Shown one piece after another: positions 55,391-63,958 of a stretch of 64,000 bases of DNA (the stretch's first letter is position 1; each line of letters begins with the position of its first letter). Both the position numbers and the translations under genes were made by a program. A model generated the notes under the pieces. The model made no database searches, was not told the DNA's origin, and saw nothing but the letters and a program-made list of their open reading frames with translations. The stretch comes from Methanogenium organophilum (GTDB lineage Archaea; Halobacteriota; Methanomicrobia; Methanomicrobiales; Methanomicrobiaceae): positions 1,054,001-1,118,000 of the forward strand of contig NZ_CP113361.1 of assembly GCF_026684035.1 (NCBI RefSeq), given 5' to 3'.

Positions 55391-56550
55391 AGAAGATAGC
55401 CCTTGAATACCTACCTTTCATTATCACAGGCCTCATCTGCTGTTTTATATTCGCAAATGCAGTTATTAACACGCCTGATTACGGCGAAAATGAAACGATC
55501 AAAATCGGCATTATGGTTCCACTTTCTGGTGGTCTCGGGGAATATGGGATGGATGTAAAAATCGGCGTCGACATGGCGGTCGATGAAATCAATGCAAAGG
55601 GTGGTATCGGGGGTAAAATGGTTCAGGCGGTATATAAAAACACCTGGGGCCACCCGGAGCGTGATGCAACACTTATGAAAGAATGTGCAGACGAGGGCAT
55701 TCCTGTCGTCATTGGCGATATCACTAGTGCAGGTGCTCTGGCATGTGCAGAAATTGCTGAAGATGAAGGAATTGTCCTTATCTCCCAGGCGGCCACCACA
55801 CCGGAGCTGAGCGGGTACGGTCCATACGTCTTCCGCACCATCTCATCCGATACCTATCAGGGGAGAGGCATGGCAAGAATCTTCCAGATATTCCACCCCA
55901 ATGCAGACAATATCACCGTATTGTATATTGACAATGCTTATGGCACTGGTCTCGCAGAGGCATTTATGCATGCTAAAGAGGAGGGCGGATTCACCGTGCA
56001 GCAGTCTATTCCCTTTGAAGAGGGACAGCGCATCTTCACCCATGAAATTACGGCAATTCGTGAAGCAGATTCAGATGGTATCGCCCTTATCGCTCATGTC
56101 ACTGAGGCAAATTACATCCTAAAGGAAGCGGAGGCACAGGGACTCGACGTTGCCTGGGTTGGGTCAGACGGCATCGTCACCACCGAATTCTATTCCCATG
56201 TCGGCACCTATGCAGAGGGCTTCATTGCGACAATGCAGGCAAGCGAGGTTCAGGACCCGGCATTTATTAACGAGTACCGGATACGGGCCAAAGAGAGCAC
56301 CGTCAACTGGATGGCCCCCTATTCCTATGATACCATGATGGTCGTCGCCGAAGCCATTGAACATGGCGGATATTCAGCAGATGCGATTCGTTCATCGCTA
56401 GAAAATATCCGTCACCTTGGTGTATGCGGACCGAAGGTCTTTGAAGATAACGGCGACATCCCCCCCGCATATGATGTGATGCGGGTTGAAAACGGAATTT
56501 GGACACGGGTCTCATGGAAGGAGATCACATCTGAGACCTCGCTCCACTGA
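55387..56550 (+). CDS. LivJ-like extracellular ligand-binding protein, membrane-anchored
   Basis: 387 residues. The first hydrophobic stretch YLPFIITGLICCFIFANAV has no lipobox and no clear cleavage site, so it may stay as an anchor. The rest is a type I periplasmic-binding fold of the Leu/Ile/Val (LivJ) class: IKIGIMVPLSGGLGEYGMD, AVDEINAKGGIGG, VVIGDITSAGALA and ISQAATTPELS. The ligand is likely an amino acid or small organic acid. No ABC permease or ATPase genes occur nearby; it overlaps the Nramp/LYT gene instead, so the two probably work together. Confidence 0.9.
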   Translation: MKKIALEYLPFIITGLICCFIFANAVINTPDYGENETIKIGIMVPLSGGLGEYGMDVKIGVDMAVDEINAKGGIGGKMVQAVYKNTWGHPERDATLMKECADEGIPVVIGDITSAGALACAEIAEDEGIVLISQAATTPELSGYGPYVFRTISSDTYQGRGMARIFQIFHPNADNITVLYIDNAYGTGLAEAFMHAKEEGGFTVQQSIPFEEGQRIFTHEITAIREADSDGIALIAHVTEANYILKEAEAQGLDVAWVGSDGIVTTEFYSHVGTYAEGFIATMQASEVQDPAFINEYRIRAKESTVNWMAPYSYDTMMVVAEAIEHGGYSADAIRSSLENIRHLGVCGPKVFEDNGDIPPAYDVMRVENGIWTRVSWKEITSETSLH

Positions 56551-56941
56551 AAAGAGACCTGCCCCATGATATCTCGCACTGCGATGGACACAGCTGATCA
56601 TTCAGAAACATAATGCTTCACATTACTGCGAAAAAAGACAGACACATGGTAGTACTAAGAGAGGAGACACAACCATAATTCCTATGCATAAAGATACGCA
56701 TTATTGGTTTTTTTCTAGCAATGAGGCAAATTTAGGACATATTTTTTTAAAAAAATCCAAATAGAATAAATTAATCAAAATTAACCCCAAATATTATCCA
56801 ATATCGGAAACAGCCATAGAAAATACTGCATCCTGACAAATATATAAATATCAGCAAGACTATTCCGGAATTATCCGCGCCGGCAGGTCCATCGGGGGGC
56901 TTGGAAGGCATTTGCGCTGGAGATCACCAGGAGGCAAAGAA
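56551..56941. other. AT-rich intergenic region with promoter of the flavin reductase gene
   Basis: Contains a TATA-like tatataaata at 56841-56850. Downstream, caggaggcaaagaa gives a good ribosome site for the ATG at 56942. The remaining part, about 300 bases, is AT-rich and has no frames I can support. Confidence 0.5.
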
Positions 56942-57562
56942 ATGATGGCAGAAAAAATGCTACCCAAAACCCATAGAATAAAAGATTCCGCGACCGAAAA
57001 AATTCCCATTGGCAGAAACGTATTCATCTGCCCAATGCCGGTTACTATTGTGGGCACCCGTCTGAACAACCGCCCCAACTTTCTGACCGTCGGATGGGTG
57101 ACACGGGCAAATGTTGACCCCCCAATGATCGCTGTTTGCATTAATAAGTCAAATGCATCTGTGGATGGTATTATTATGCATAAGGTATTTTCCGTGAATT
57201 TTCCCGGCGCAAATCTCATTGAAGAAACAGATTATTGTGGACTTGTTTCCGGAAAAGATAAGGATAAATCCAGAATATTTGACATATTCTATGGTGAATT
57301 AAAGAATGCACCGATGATAAAAAACTGTCCGATAACACTTGAATGCCGCCTGACAGAGGCCATTGACCTTCCGAAAAATTTCCTTTTTATCGGTGAAATC
57401 GAGGGTGCATATGCCGACAAAACCAGTTTTTCGGAAGGGAAACCTGATATTACAGAGATAGACCCGCTTCTCTTAACCATGCCGGACAATTCATACTGGC
57501 AGATCGGCAAATACCTTGGTCATGCCTGCAAAATCGGCAGAGATCTGAAAACCGAAACCTGA
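56942..57562 (+). CDS. Flavoredoxin-type flavin reductase family protein, copy 2
   Basis: 206 residues from the ATG at 56942, with caggagg 8 bases upstream. It matches the protein at 8756-9322 along its length: RPNFLTVGWVTRANVDPPMI, EETDYCGLVSGKDKDKS and LLTMPDNSYWQIGKYLGHA. The extra N-terminal 16 or so residues (MLPKTHRIKDSATEK) are absent from copy 1. FMN-binding split barrel, probably an electron carrier. Confidence 0.88.
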   Translation: MMAEKMLPKTHRIKDSATEKIPIGRNVFICPMPVTIVGTRLNNRPNFLTVGWVTRANVDPPMIAVCINKSNASVDGIIMHKVFSVNFPGANLIEETDYCGLVSGKDKDKSRIFDIFYGELKNAPMIKNCPITLECRLTEAIDLPKNFLFIGEIEGAYADKTSFSEGKPDITEIDPLLLTMPDNSYWQIGKYLGHACKIGRDLKTET

Positions 57563-57596
57563 CACATCAAGCAGTATCAGGAGAATACCGACAGTT

Positions 57597-57618
57597 GTGC
57601 TTCTGCATAAAGAAGCAC
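57597..57618 (+). terminator. 7-bp hairpin after the flavin reductase gene
   Basis: gtgcttc at 57597-57603 pairs with gaagcac at 57612-57618 around an 8-base loop, 35 bases past the stop at 57562. No oligo-T run follows. Confidence 0.35.
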
Positions 57619-58468
57619 CTGTTGCCCCAGACAGTGGAAAACGGTTTCTGTACCGCGGACAAGTGCAACAGTGGAGCTTTGGGTTCGGAAAATGCCATAA
57701 TGATGTAGTCAGCGTGAAGATAACAGAGAGAGATAATCGGATCCAGAAATCTGCCCGTGCACATTCATCTGTCCAGATGATATAGCAGCAAACGATGCTG
57801 TTGGTATTGAAATTTTCTTCACCAGAGAGTCTCAGAGGGAAAGCCATTTGGGCATACTGGTTTTCAGGACGAAGACGACGCCACATTGGCACAGCGTGCA
57901 CCATCACACAATGGGTTACCATTTCGGGTGCAGCATGATATGCCAGAACAGGAAACCGGCTGTTCTTTTTCTTTTCTGTCCCCAGGCATCTTTGAGCATT
58001 TATTGAAAAGAATGACCGAAATGCATACATCTTCCCGGGATGGATGAGTAACAATATAGTTCTGGCGCCCTACGAGGCGATTGTGTACTGGACCCACCAC
58101 CTCTCAGATGAACCGTACACCGGATAGAGAAGTAGTCCGGGTGCACCCAATGACATAATTGCATAGTACTTTGCCAGACAGCCAGTATCGTGCAAAGAAA
58201 ACCAAATAATACTGCATACTTCCTTAAAAGCCAAAGCGATCCTCCTGCCTGCCCAGCCTTAGAGAGTATACGGAAAACAGAAAAGAGAGTCAGAAACTGA
58301 TGTTCATGGAACACCTCTCAATACAATAAACTCGAATACGGTTTATGAAGAAAATATGCACTCATACCGGGGAAAAGAAATATATATTGACTCCGGGAGA
58401 CGGCCCCACACGTCTCCCGGACGCATGCCACCCCGATTATTTCTACTCAGGAATGACGTATGCGTGAA
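57619..58468. other. 850-base gap without a supported gene
   Basis: Frames exist (for example minus 57491-58054 and 58000-58314), but they have unusual composition with many Cys, His and Trp, no ribosome sites and no motifs. Nothing else convincing was seen. Confidence 0.5.
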
Positions 58469-58657
58469 TCAGTCTGCTTCGTCGCGCTCTGAAACCATGA
58501 CACGTATATCATCGTGGCCATCCACATGCCACGATGACGCATAATCCAGACAGTAGACGTCAGAGACAGAGGAACAGACCAGTTCATCACGCTCTTCGAG
58601 ATCATACTCTCCTAATGGTTTCAGACACTCAATTCCGGTAATTCTCATGAACTCCAT
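58469..58657 (-). CDS. Small acidic hypothetical protein
   Basis: 62 residues, strongly acidic: EYDLEERDELVCSS, HVDGHDDIRVMVSERDEAD. A TATA-like gtatatatg lies about 45 bases before the ATG at 58657, leaving a leader of about 15 bases with tagagaaatc before it. A second in-frame ATG follows at 58648. No family recognised. The composition and promoter make it plausible. Confidence 0.55.
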   Translation of the reverse strand: MEFMRITGIECLKPLGEYDLEERDELVCSSVSDVYCLDYASSWHVDGHDDIRVMVSERDEAD

Positions 58658-59155
58658 GATTTCTCTACAAAATGATAGTCATAGTGCCTGACATATATAC
58701 TTTTTGCATGCTGCAACTTAAAATACGGGCGGCAATTTCCTAAAAAACATTTAAAAACAGGCAAATATTGATTTAAACAGACAAATGGCTGACGATGCTA
58801 AAAATACGTAACATTGATAGAGAAAATGATCAAAAAAACTCAAAATATTGATCCATTTGTAAATTCATACGATTTTTATCAGAATAACCTCAATGAGACA
58901 GAATCTACACCACCAGGAGGCATGCAGACGCGCAGAAAATGGTACCAAAAAATCGTGATAAATACTGACAGTGCCGCAGACAGGCATATAAATATCCGGG
59001 CAAACGCCATCATGTTCCACATGACCTATATATGAACATATCCCTACAGCTGTTGCAGATACCTTCCGGCAGGGACCCGCGGCAGCGTTATCCGCCCACT
59101 TGGCACGCACAGCAGAAAGACCATAAGTTCATACAAGTCCGATAGGCAATACCCT
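58658..59155. other. 498-base gap, AT-rich, no supported gene
   Basis: A plus-strand frame starting around 58814 (MIEKMIKKTQNIDPF) decays into low-complexity codons and lacks a ribosome site. The promoter of the acidic small protein lies on the left edge. Confidence 0.45.
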
Positions 59156-59590
59156 TCAGAGCTCAAATGTCCTGAGCAGGGCCGCCCGTATAGACTCCTT
59201 CGGATATGCACCAGTGAGTCGCCCTGCAGGATAGCCGCCAGCAAAGAAGAGCAGGGTCGGTATGGCAGAGATCTGGAAAGCCCGCATCACACCCGCGTTC
59301 ATGTCAGCATCACATTTCCCGAAGGTGACCACATCTGCAAACTCTCCTGCAAGTTCTTCAATGACCAGTGCGGTGTTCATGCATGGACCACACCACTCCG
59401 CCCAGCAGTCCACTAAAAGATATCGATGGGACTGAACAAGTTCTGTAAAATTCATGTCGGTCACTTCTATAATCTGAACATGAGAACGGGGGGAGAAGTT
59501 CGTCATCCCCCCCATCTCCATTTCCATCTCCCTGAGGCGTTTCTCGCGCAGGTGTGCAAGCTCATCATCGTCCGGAATATCATTGACCAT
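59156..59590 (-). CDS. Thioredoxin with acidic N-terminal extension
   Basis: 144 residues from the ATG at 59590. The thioredoxin active site is W-C-G-P-C in LLVDCWAEWCGPCMNTALV, with the cis-Pro loop SAIPTLLFF. The N-terminal 40 residues (DDDELAHLREKRLREMEMEM) form a charged helix like the start of the archaeal PDCD5-type DNA-binding proteins, not part of a normal thioredoxin. Probably a general disulfide reductase. Divergent from tRNA-iMet. Confidence 0.9.
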   Translation of the reverse strand: MVNDIPDDDELAHLREKRLREMEMEMGGMTNFSPRSHVQIIEVTDMNFTELVQSHRYLLVDCWAEWCGPCMNTALVIEELAGEFADVVTFGKCDADMNAGVMRAFQISAIPTLLFFAGGYPAGRLTGAYPKESIRAALLRTFEL

Positions 59591-59682
59591 GAAATGATGA
59601 TGTGACAATATTGCACTTAATGCTGCTGGAATCTGACAATTCGCATCAAAATACCCGTAACGTCTGTTGAACGGGATGAAAA

Positions 59683-59690
59683 CATATATC
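59683..59690 (+). promoter_or_regulatory. TATA element of tRNA-iMet
   Basis: catatatc lies about 45 bases before the tRNA, and start near 59712 gives a short 5' leader for RNase P. Confidence 0.45.
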
Positions 59691-59730
59691 ATGGTGTGAA
59701 CCATAGTAGTATGGCACACAGTCGATGTGG

Positions 59731-59805
59731 AGCGAGGTGGGGTAGTTAGGAAATCCCGACGGGCTCATAACCCGTAGATCGATGGTTCAAATCCATCCCT
59801 CGCTA
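59731..59805 (+). tRNA. Initiator tRNA-Met (CAT)
   Basis: 75-base cloverleaf. The acceptor stem agcgagg/cctcgct starts with A1 opposite U72, and the anticodon stem carries the three G-C pairs (acggg-ctcataa-cccgt) that mark archaeal initiator tRNAs. The anticodon is CAT, the T loop TTCAAAT, and the discriminator A is at 59805. CCA is not encoded. Confidence 0.97.
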
Positions 59806-60025
59806 TATCAAGTATTTTTGTGATTTTTAACATTCCAAAAACATTTTTTCTCCATAGTTCAAAGTAGGGAGTGGGAAGAGTCTGTCTCAGAGCAGAAGCT
59901 CAGTCCGGAAACTTCCATATCGGTAAAGAATTTTAGTTCCAAAACATCCATGTCCGGGCACTCATCCGTTACCCCCCACAGCCATAAACATGGCAGCCAG
60001 ACAATTTTAAAAAAGATACGCCGAA
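59806..60025 (-). terminator. purF downstream region with oligo-T
   Basis: 220 bases between tRNA-iMet and the purF stop, with no gene seen. Read on the minus strand, a T6 run (about 60009-60014) sits about 12 bases after the purF stop and probably ends the lsm-rpl37e-purF transcript. The rest is unassigned. Confidence 0.4.
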
Positions 60026-61450
60026 TCATTCACCGGAGAATGACTCAAGTCCCGCCTGATAGTGTTTCGCAACGCAGGTGACCTCACGTGGACAACAACG
60101 CTCTGAGCCGATGGCAAGAGGATACTCACCCGTAAGGCACCCGGTACAGAGATCCTCCTTCGGGATACCAATGGCACGGATCAGTGCCCCGATTGAGATA
60201 TGATGCAGCGATGTCGCCCCGATAGACGAACACACTTCCCCATTATCCAGATCACTTGCAATCAGTTCACCCCGGGTAGGCATATCAACACCCAGATAAC
60301 ACGGGGCCTTAATTGCAGGTGATCCAATACGCATGTGTACCTCTCTCGCTCCCGCATCACGAACAATGTTCACCAAGCGACGCGAGGTAGTCCCGCGGAC
60401 AATGGAATCATCGATCAGAATCAAAGACCGATCCTTCAGGTGACCCCGAACCGGATTCAGTTTCATCCTGACAGCAGCCTCACGTGCCTCCTGTGTTGGC
60501 ATGATGAAGGTCCTGCCCATATACCGGTTCTTGATGAGAGCCTCCCGGTACCGGATGCCAGATTCCTCCGCATACCCTGCGGCATGCGCCATCCCAGAAT
60601 CAGGGACTGGAGAAACAAGATCTGCCTCAACCGGCGCCTCTTCACAGAGCGAGTGGCCAATATTGCGCCGCACATCGTAGACAAGTCGCCCGTCGATGAC
60701 AGAATCCGGTCGTGCAAAATAGACATACTCAAAGATACAGTGCGCCCGGTGGGAGGCCTCTGCAATCTGATGAGACTCAATGCCGTTCCCCTTCAGACAG
60801 ACCAGTTCACCCGGACGGACGTCCCTGATGAATGAACCACCCAGTGCGTCAATTGCAACAGACTCCGACGCCACCATATAGCCACACTCTGTTCTTCCGA
60901 TACAGAGAGGACGGATACCAAGAGGGTCACGAAATGCCCAGACTTCATCGTCTAGCATCATCACAACCGAGTATGACCCCTGAAGACGGCGCATACACAT
61001 ACCAACCGCCTCCACAACATTCAGGGAAACCCGGTATTCATCAGCAATGATGTTGCCGATCACTTCTGTATCTGTCGTTGTGCAGAATATCTGCCCACGT
61101 TTTTCATATTCCTCCCTGAGATTGACAATATTGACAAGGTTCCCGTTGTGGGCCACTGCTACTTTCCGACCCCGGAAGGTAAAAGTGAAGGGCTGGATGT
61201 TCTCCGGAATCTTCTCACCAGTAGTTGGATACCGGACATGTCCGATACCCGCCCCGCCCTTCAGACCGCAGAGGATCTCCTTATCAAATACATCTGCAAC
61301 AAGGCCCTGACTCTTGTACTTATAGAGCGTCTGCCCATCATATGTTGCAATACCTGCGCTCTCCTGCCCCCTGTGCTGCAGGGCATAAAGCGCATAATAC
61401 AGGGGGAATGAGACATCGCCTGAATCGACGATGCCAACAATTCCGCACAT
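60026..61450 (-). CDS. purF: Amidophosphoribosyltransferase
   Basis: 474 residues; first committed step of purine synthesis, making phosphoribosylamine from PRPP and glutamine. M-C-G-I-V-G-I places the nucleophile Cys at position 2 with no propeptide. YALQHRGQESAGIATYDG and GHVRYPTTG lie in the glutaminase part, and LILIDDSIVRGTTSRRLV is the PRPP loop. Cysteines near the C-terminus (DLCTGCLTGEYPL, CCPREVTC) may bind an Fe-S cluster as in B. subtilis PurF. Third in a lsm-rpl37e-purF run of minus-strand genes. Confidence 0.96.
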   Translation of the reverse strand: MCGIVGIVDSGDVSFPLYYALYALQHRGQESAGIATYDGQTLYKYKSQGLVADVFDKEILCGLKGGAGIGHVRYPTTGEKIPENIQPFTFTFRGRKVAVAHNGNLVNIVNLREEYEKRGQIFCTTTDTEVIGNIIADEYRVSLNVVEAVGMCMRRLQGSYSVVMMLDDEVWAFRDPLGIRPLCIGRTECGYMVASESVAIDALGGSFIRDVRPGELVCLKGNGIESHQIAEASHRAHCIFEYVYFARPDSVIDGRLVYDVRRNIGHSLCEEAPVEADLVSPVPDSGMAHAAGYAEESGIRYREALIKNRYMGRTFIMPTQEAREAAVRMKLNPVRGHLKDRSLILIDDSIVRGTTSRRLVNIVRDAGAREVHMRIGSPAIKAPCYLGVDMPTRGELIASDLDNGEVCSSIGATSLHHISIGALIRAIGIPKEDLCTGCLTGEYPLAIGSERCCPREVTCVAKHYQAGLESFSGE

Positions 61451-61482
61451 AATAATCCCTAAAATTAAATAAATTCAGGTCT

Positions 61483-61647
61483 TTATTTCTTCGTCGTCCA
61501 GTTGTACTTCCGCAGGCGTGGAGACTTTCCAAACCCGCACGACGCACAGACTCCATGACGCTTGTGGAATGAAATCTTACCACAGCGTCTGCAGACTATA
61601 TGCGTTGTTTTTTGCCGTTTACCCATTGAGGGTGTACCTTTACTCAT
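61483..61647 (-). CDS. rpl37e: Ribosomal protein L37e
   Basis: 54 residues: starts [13 protein letters not shown] and has the zinc ribbon C19-R-R-C22 with C34-A-S-C37, then [14 protein letters not shown]. Matches archaeal L37e, a large-subunit protein. It is too short for many gene finders. It lies 26 bases after the lsm gene and 33 bases before purF, an arrangement common in archaea. Confidence 0.95.
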   Translation of the reverse strand: MSKGTPSMGKRQKTTHIVCRRCGKISFHKRHGVCASCGFGKSPRLRKYNWTTKK

Positions 61648-61673
61648 TTTATGTCACCAACCTGAATGATATC

Positions 61674-61901
61674 TTATTCCACGGACGGAGATATGTAGAT
61701 CACATTATCTCCGCGAACGATTAAAGTGCCGCGCTTCTCAGCCACACCGTCAATATCCTCCTCTGCATTATCAAGGACGAGGTTCATGTGAACATCATAG
61801 CCCTGGAGGATACCCCTGATCTCCCTTCCGCCTTTGAGACTGACAATAACCGGTTTCTGGTTAAGGGCCTTATCTAAAATTTCCAATGGTCTTCTGGTCA
61901 T
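61674..61901 (-). CDS. lsm: Sm-like archaeal protein (LSm)
   Basis: 75 residues with both Sm motifs: [31 protein letters not shown], read in parts, and [13 protein letters not shown]. Forms ring complexes that bind oligo-U RNA. First gene of the lsm-rpl37e-purF group. The 128-base space to the divergent PUA gene carries both promoters. Confidence 0.95.
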   Translation of the reverse strand: MTRRPLEILDKALNQKPVIVSLKGGREIRGILQGYDVHMNLVLDNAEEDIDGVAEKRGTLIVRGDNVIYISPSVE

Positions 61902-62029
61902 AAGACTCCCTGCTCTAATCGATGAGGATTAGTATAATTGCGCCAGTAACATAGATAAATATAGCGACCTGACCCACAGAGCAGGTGAAAAACAGAACAA
62001 AAGACGCAAATTGACGGTGAATTGTAAAA

Positions 62030-62527
62030 ATGGCTAAAATTAACTCGCGAAAAAGACATACGATACGAAAATCAGATCTCTCCCGCCTCTTTCGACAGCT
62101 GGAGGATGAAATTGGCCCAGATACCGATCTGTTCCGCTCAGCGAAGGTCGAAGTTGTCGACACCACCGGAGATATTTCCCTCTATCTCATCGAGAAAAAG
62201 CCCCATCTGATGGAGTACCAGGAGATGGTCTTTCCAACACTCAGGGGTGCCATCGCCCACCCGTTTTCGGCCCGGAATGTGGTTGTTGATGCCGGTGCCG
62301 TGCGATTCATGGCAAAGGGTGCGGATGTGATGCGCCCGGGCATAGTCCGCGTGACAGATGATGTCCGGGCGGGTCACCCTGTCCTCATTACCGAAGAGAC
62401 CTATGGCAAACCGCTGGCAGTGGGCATCGCAGCACTCGATGCAGCGGAGATAGACGCTGCAGAGACCGGCAAGATGGTTCGCACATTCCACTACGTTGGA
62501 GACGAACTATGGAACCTGGAAATCTAG
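62030..62527 (+). CDS. Archaeal PUA-domain RNA-binding protein
   Basis: 165 residues. The C-terminal PUA domain spans about 85-155 (VVVDAGAVRFMAKGADVMRPG, TEETYGKPLAVGIA). The N-terminal part (SRKRHTIRKSDLSRLFRQLEDEIG) belongs to the archaeal family related to eukaryotic MCT-1/Tma20, which bind tRNA or the ribosome at initiation. First in a plus-strand run with sepF and the ZPR1-type gene. Confidence 0.9.
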   Translation: MAKINSRKRHTIRKSDLSRLFRQLEDEIGPDTDLFRSAKVEVVDTTGDISLYLIEKKPHLMEYQEMVFPTLRGAIAHPFSARNVVVDAGAVRFMAKGADVMRPGIVRVTDDVRAGHPVLITEETYGKPLAVGIAALDAAEIDAAETGKMVRTFHYVGDELWNLEI

Positions 62528-62550
62528 ACAATGTCCGGAAAAAAGATACC

Positions 62551-62560
62551 ATTAAATAAA
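62551..62560 (+). promoter_or_regulatory. TATA element of sepF
   Basis: attaaataaa, 26 bases before the sepF ATG with no ribosome site between. This spacing implies a leaderless transcript. Confidence 0.5.
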
Positions 62561-62581
62561 ATTCACTCTAAAACGATTTTC

Positions 62582-62962
62582 ATGGCTAAATTTCTGGATT
62601 CCATCCTTGGCAGGGGCTCCTCATCTGCAGCAGAGTCAGATTATATGGAGCTTGACCTTGCATCGTTTGAATCCGTTTCAGGAGATGCGTCACCGGCCTC
62701 AATGTATGTCAGGATCGCAACAATAACCGACCTCAAAGATACGCCGCGTGTCAAAGACGAAATCTACAACGGAAACATCGTCATTGTTGATGTGTCCCGG
62801 CTGAAAATGGACAAGATCACCTATGAACGGGTCTTAAAAGACCTCCGTGCCGTTGCACACGACATCAACGGAGATATCGTCGGACTGGGCGACCAGAAGT
62901 ATGTTATCTTAACTCCGATGAGCGTGAAAATCTCCCGAGAGAAGATCGGTGGAGGGGTCTGA
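62582..62962 (+). CDS. sepF: SepF, archaeal cell-division FtsZ membrane anchor
   Basis: 126 residues from the ATG at 62582. The amphipathic N-terminal membrane-targeting helix MAKFLDSILGRG, a short linker and the C-terminal SepF domain (SMYVRIATITDLKDT to VILTPMSVKI) match archaeal SepF. It recruits FtsZ to the membrane. A frame-compatible ATG at 62531 exists, but the added residues have no family match; no Shine-Dalgarno site lies before 62582. Confidence 0.9.
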   Translation: MAKFLDSILGRGSSSAAESDYMELDLASFESVSGDASPASMYVRIATITDLKDTPRVKDEIYNGNIVIVDVSRLKMDKITYERVLKDLRAVAHDINGDIVGLGDQKYVILTPMSVKISREKIGGGV

Positions 62963-62964
62963 AG

Positions 62965-63495
62965 GTGGAACGGGTCATCCGTGCCCCATGCCTTCAATGT
63001 TCAGAAGAGATCGAATATCACTATAAAACCATAGAAATACCGTATTTTTCCGACGTTCTCATCACAACCGTCATCTGTGAATCCTGCGGATTCCATTCTG
63101 TTGATGTGATGATACTTGGAGAGAACGAGCCTGCGCGCTATACCCTCACGGTCTCCACACCAAAAGACATGGAGAGCCGTGTAATCCGTTCAACGACCGG
63201 CACCATAGAGATTCCCGAACTAGGTATTCTCGTGGAACCAGGGCCCATCTGTGATGGGTTTATCACCAATGTGGAAGGGGTGCTTGTCCGTGTTGAGGAT
63301 GTCATTGATCGTGTGATTACCTGGTCAGAAGGGGAGGAACTGGACCGTGCCCGGGAACTGAAGGGACGTATCGAGGAGATGCGCTCGGGCACCATTCCCT
63401 TTGTTCTTGTTGTGCAGGATGAAGACGGGAACAGTGCAATTATCCATCCGGATGTAGAGAAAAGCGCACCCATCCCATACGAAGACCGGACATAA
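62965..63495 (+). CDS. ZPR1-type zinc-finger protein
   Basis: 176 residues, GTG start at 62965 two bases after sepF. A zinc site C9-x2-C12 with C-E-S-C (VICESCGFHSVDV), as in the ZPR1 N-terminal zinc-finger domain, then an all-beta domain (TSTTGTIEIPELGILVEPG-like). Archaeal single-domain ZPR1 homologues have an unclear role; the eukaryotic protein binds the translation factor eEF1A. Co-transcribed with sepF and perhaps the PUA gene. Confidence 0.87.
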   Translation: MERVIRAPCLQCSEEIEYHYKTIEIPYFSDVLITTVICESCGFHSVDVMILGENEPARYTLTVSTPKDMESRVIRSTTGTIEIPELGILVEPGPICDGFITNVEGVLVRVEDVIDRVITWSEGEELDRARELKGRIEEMRSGTIPFVLVVQDEDGNSAIIHPDVEKSAPIPYEDRT

Positions 63496-63510
63496 TAACT
63501 GTCCCACCCA

Positions 63511-63517
63511 TTTTTTT
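63511..63517 (+). terminator. Oligo-T terminator after the ZPR1-type gene
   Basis: A T7 run 16 bases past the stop of the ZPR1-type gene at 63495, the expected stop signal for this plus-strand transcript. Confidence 0.55.
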
Positions 63518-63909
63518 ATCTCCGATCCCGATATCAGGCGAAGAAAACCCATCACGGATCGGGGACTGACAGGCAGTTAAAGGTGTTGCCGGGCGCGGGC
63601 ATCGTCTGCATTTTTTCCAGACGTGATCTCTATCAGGACAACATACATTTTTGTTATTTCGAGGTATTACGGTATTTTACAGCAGGATTCAGGAGAACAA
63701 TCCTGATTTTTCAAAAAAAAACGATCTACATGCATCCAATCCATAAGTGTGGTATGAAACACCGAATACTCAGTATGGAACCGGACGTCTCCCCGAACAT
63801 TCGGATACCGGAATCTACAAACAATAAATTCGGACATAATATTGGTAACAGACGATTTAAAGCCATAATCCTATCGTTTTTTTGATCTCAATTTTGAGTC
63901 CCGGAAAGG
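63518..63909. other. About 390-base gap without a supported gene
   Basis: A 100-codon plus-strand frame from 63583 has no ribosome site and looks random. The region may be a long upstream area for the gene beyond the window. Confidence 0.45.
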
Positions 63910-63958
63910 TTTATAACACCCTGCAGGGACTATGCATCACCTACCGGACAGGAGGTGA
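63910..63958 (+). promoter_or_regulatory. Strong promoter and ribosome site at the window edge
   Basis: tttataac at 63910-63917 with a purine-rich ccggaaagg just before it resembles a strong TATA/BRE promoter; start is expected near 63940. ggaggtga at 63951-63958 is a full anti-Shine-Dalgarno match. No ordinary start codon follows within 10 bases; candidates are a GTG inside the site itself or a later GTG at 63987. A gene must begin near or beyond the window end. Confidence 0.5.

Noticed and set aside
57491-58054. 187-codon minus-strand frame
   Set aside because: Overlaps the end of the flavin reductase gene; unusual composition and no ribosome site.
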